Made by a program: the position numbers and the translations under genes
Notes under the pieces: generated by a model
Seen by the model: only the letters and a program-made list of their open reading frames with translations
Database searches by the model: none
What the model was told of the DNA's origin: nothing
From: Nocardia sienata NBRC 100364
GTDB lineage: Bacteria > Actinomycetota > Actinomycetes > Mycobacteriales > Mycobacteriaceae
Reading direction: 5' to 3'
Assembly (NCBI RefSeq): GCF_001613205.1
Contig: NZ_BDBX01000035.1
Coordinates: forward strand, 105,891 to 169,890
Length of the DNA stretch: 64,000 nucleotides
In this document: piece after piece, positions 61,949-64,000 of the stretch
Position numbering within the stretch: position 1 is the stretch's first letter
Layout of the letters: every line of letters starts with the position of its first letter

Positions 61949-63391
61949 ATGAGTACCACCGAGGTCCCCGCGGGGCCCGACAGCGCTGCCCCGGCGACCA
62001 GTTCACCGCGACCGGGCAGGGGTGCGTTCCGCGCGCTCGCGCTGCGGCTGCATTTCTACGCCGGCCTCTTCGTAGGACCCTTTCTCCTGATCGCGGCGGT
62101 AACCGGCGGACTCTACGCCGTCGCACCCAGTATCGAATCCTTCGTGAACCGGGATCTGCTGTTCGTGGATTCCCGTGGGCCCGACCGGCCGCTGGCCGAA
62201 CAGGTGACCGCCGGGACCGCCGTCCGGCCGGACCTGACGCTGGTGGCGGTCGCGCCCGCCCCGGCACCCGGCGAGACCACCCGGGTGCTGCTGCACGATC
62301 CCACTCTCGGCGAATCAGAGCGGCGTGCCGTATTCGTCGACCCGGTGACCGCGCGGCCGGTGGGCGAATCGGTGGTGTACGGCAGTTCCGGTGCGCTGCC
62401 GTTCCGGGCGTGGGTGTCCCAGGTGCACCGCCACCTGCATCTCGGCGAACCCGGCCGGTTGTACTCCGAATCGGCGGCCTCCTGGCTGTGGCTGATCGCC
62501 GCGGCCGGGCTCGTCCTGTGGATCCGGCGGGTGCGCGGCCGGCGGCAGCGCGACGGGGCGCGGTGGCTGTTCGTCCCGAACCTCGCGAGCGCGCGGGAAC
62601 GCCGGCTGAACTGGCACGCGGTGGTCGGGGTGTGGATTCTGCCGGTGGCGCTGCTGCTCTCGGCCACCGGTCTGACCTGGTCGGCCTACGCGGGCGCCAA
62701 TATCGAGACACTCCGGGAGAATCTCGGCTGGACCACGCCCGCCGTCGCGACCGCGCTGTCCGGGTCGGTGGCGCCGGCCGATAGTGGGCACGGCGACCAC
62801 CACGCCGGTCATCCGGCCGACCACTCGGTTCCGGCGGACCGGATCCAGCAGCTGGATCGGGTACTCGCCGCGGCCCGCGAGGCCGGAGTCACCCGCCCCG
62901 CGGAGATCACGGTCCCGGCGACCGACGGGACCGCCTTCGCGGTGAAGGAACGGCGGCTGCCGGGCACACTGACCGCCGATGCCGCGGCCGTCGACGGCGC
63001 CACCGGCATCGTCACCGATCGGATCCCCTACTCCGAGTGGCCGTTCATGGCCAAAATGGCCAACTGGGGCATCCAGCTCCATATGGGCCTGATGTTCGGC
63101 CTGCTCAACCAGTTGCTGCTGCTGGTGGCGGCGATCGGGCTGGTCACGGTGATCGTGCGCGGATACCTCATGTGGTGGCAGCGCCGCCCCATCGCAACGG
63201 CCCGCACCTTCGCGGTGGGTAGGCCACCGCGCCGCGGCGCACTGCGCAGGTCGGCGGTTCTGGCGGTCCCGGTGCTCGCCGCGGCCGCAGTGATCGGCTG
63301 GTTCGCTCCGGTATTCGGCCTGAGCCTGCTGGCCTTCCTCGTGGTCGACATCCTCGTCGGCGCGCTGCGCCGCGTGCGGCCGGCAGCCTGA
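61949..63391 (+). CDS. PepSY-associated transmembrane protein
   Basis: 480 aa from ATG 61949. First helix LHFYAGLFVGPFLLIAAVTGGLYAVAP is the conserved start of the PepSY_TM family. Further helices lie at WLWLIAAAGLVLWI, VVGVWILPVALLLSATGLTWSA, LLLVAAIGLVTVIVRGYLMWW and near the C-terminus. A His/Asp-rich extracytoplasmic loop (DSGHGDHHAGHPADHS) could bind copper, iron or zinc. Homologues are linked to metal or siderophore reduction. Preceded by the small membrane protein gene on the same strand. Confidence 0.88.
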   Translation: MSTTEVPAGPDSAAPATSSPRPGRGAFRALALRLHFYAGLFVGPFLLIAAVTGGLYAVAPSIESFVNRDLLFVDSRGPDRPLAEQVTAGTAVRPDLTLVAVAPAPAPGETTRVLLHDPTLGESERRAVFVDPVTARPVGESVVYGSSGALPFRAWVSQVHRHLHLGEPGRLYSESAASWLWLIAAAGLVLWIRRVRGRRQRDGARWLFVPNLASARERRLNWHAVVGVWILPVALLLSATGLTWSAYAGANIETLRENLGWTTPAVATALSGSVAPADSGHGDHHAGHPADHSVPADRIQQLDRVLAAAREAGVTRPAEITVPATDGTAFAVKERRLPGTLTADAAAVDGATGIVTDRIPYSEWPFMAKMANWGIQLHMGLMFGLLNQLLLLVAAIGLVTVIVRGYLMWWQRRPIATARTFAVGRPPRRGALRRSAVLAVPVLAAAAVIGWFAPVFGLSLLAFLVVDILVGALRRVRPAA

Positions 63392-63483
63392 GCGAGCAGG
63401 TCCGGTGCCGCGGTCGCCCCGGCACCGGACCTCCTCGACCGACCGAACCCCCTCAATCGGCCGGACCTTTTCCACCGACCGGC

Positions 63484-63551
63484 CTTCTCAACCGACCGGG
63501 CCGGCTCCCGGGCCGTGCCTTCTCAACCGACCGGGCTTCTCAACCGACCGG
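63484..63551. repeat. Three copies of a 16-bp motif near the galK 3' end
   Basis: CTTCTCAACCGACCGG occurs at 63484-63499, 63519-63534 and 63536-63551; the last overlaps the galK stop codon region. Degenerate copies (CCTCAATCGGCCGG, CCACCGACCGG) lie just upstream. The cause is probably slippage; no hairpin or function is evident. Confidence 0.7.
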
Positions 63552-64000
63552 ACCCGCTCCCGGACCGGCCACGGCCTCGATGGCCCGCGCGTCGCGAAAA
63601 CCTATGCCGGCGAGGCGTTCCCGGACCTCCTCCTCGACCCGACCGGCGGCAGCGGTATCGACCAGGGCGATGATGCTGCCACCGAAACCACCACCGACCA
63701 TCCGCGATCCGTGGGCGCCGGCCGCGCGGGCCGCGTCCACCGCCGCGTCCAGTACCTCGGTGGACACCTCGAAATCGTCACGCAGCGAATCGTGTCCCGC
63801 ATCGAGCAGCGGACCGATCTCGCGCGGGTCGGCACCCGAGCGCAACAGGTCCGCCACCGTGCGCACCCGGTCGTTCTCGCCGAGTACATGCCGTGCCCGC
63901 CGGTACAGCACCGGATCGGCGAGTCCGGACAGTTGCCCGGCGTCTTCGATATCGCGCAGTGAGCCGACCCCGAGCGCCGCCGCGGCGGCGGCGCATTCGG
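63540..64000 (-). CDS. galK: Galactokinase, C-terminal part (runs off right edge)
   Basis: The C-terminal 153 residues are visible, from E-C-A-A-A-A-A-A-L-G-V through VLYRRARHVLGENDRV to the stop at 63540. The GHMP motif 3 region is SRMVGGGFGGSIIALVD, and the conserved helix DDFEVSTEVLD precedes it. These identify galactokinase, which phosphorylates galactose at C1 in the Leloir pathway. The N-terminal ATP and sugar motifs lie outside the window. Confidence 0.93.
   Translation of the reverse strand, partial: ECAAAAAALGVGSLRDIEDAGQLSGLADPVLYRRARHVLGENDRVRTVADLLRSGADPREIGPLLDAGHDSLRDDFEVSTEVLDAAVDAARAAGAHGSRMVGGGFGGSIIALVDTAAAGRVEEEVRERLAGIGFRDARAIEAVAGPGAGPVG

Overview
The window is high-GC actinobacterial DNA, most likely from Nocardia or a close relative in the Mycobacteriales. 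The evidence is the codon bias, ESX/WXG100-type effector genes, an actinobacterial tmRNA tag (ADSNQREYALAA), and blocks known from Mycobacterium tuberculosis: prfB-mscS-like-small Pro-rich protein-ftsE-ftsX, hisN, and a fadE24/fadE23-like pair. The genus is an inference.

Region 1 (1-17.3 kb, minus strand) is an operon of three genes read from 17259 to the left edge: a 468-aa candidate immunity or accessory protein, a 554-aa WXG100-like protein whose C-terminal zincin-like domain has lost its catalytic residues, and a giant open frame. The giant frame starts at 14182 and runs without a stop off position 1 (4,727 codons seen, no end). It holds, in order, a WXG100-like N-terminus, an Ala/Pro-rich linker, a SecA-like motor ATPase, a papain-like Cys/His/Asp domain, three sigma-region-4-like units, eight LacI-type HTH units in four pairs, five XRE-type HTH units, a GHKL (RsbW-like) ATPase, a second Cys/His/Asp domain, a helical linker, and the start of a TIKI/ChaN-like domain. 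This is the most unusual thing in the window.

Region 2 (17.5-20.1 kb) is sparse: a secreted protein of Tyr-Asp-Gly repeats, small membrane and winged-helix-like ORFs, and probable gene debris, ending at a tRNA-Ala(GGC) with a strong terminator.

Region 3 (20.3-29.6 kb) is core: a DsbA-like thiol oxidoreductase, an MFS exporter, phosphoglucomutase, a sugar-lactone oxidase, a sirtuin, two small membrane proteins, smpB and ssrA. A 3.57-kb integrative element (29551-33153) sits in the 3' end of ssrA, bounded by 35-bp direct repeats. It carries an N-terminally truncated tyrosine integrase, an XRE regulator and small ORFs.

Region 4 (33.2-48.8 kb) is mixed metabolism and regulation: an MFS exporter with a divergent ArsR-like regulator and operator, a three-gene operon (PF10118 hydrolase, ferredoxin reductase, alpha/beta hydrolase), a WYL regulator, a DUF5666-like membrane protein, recQ, an SMP-30-like secreted protein, a DinB protein, an ECF41 sigma factor with its oxidoreductase, hisN, and an FMN reductase divergent from an XRE/MmyB-type regulator.

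Region 5 (48.8-64 kb) starts with prfB-mscS-small-ftsE-ftsX, closed by a 15-bp-stem terminator. smpB does not follow ftsX here but lies about 22 kb upstream of ftsE. Then come two acyl-CoA dehydrogenases behind a doubled palindromic operator, a GNAT acetyltransferase, a secreted protein, two tandem paralogous acyl-CoA ligases, a membrane protein, a PepSY-type membrane protein, and the C-terminal end of galactokinase running off the right edge. All functions were read by eye from motifs; nothing was searched.
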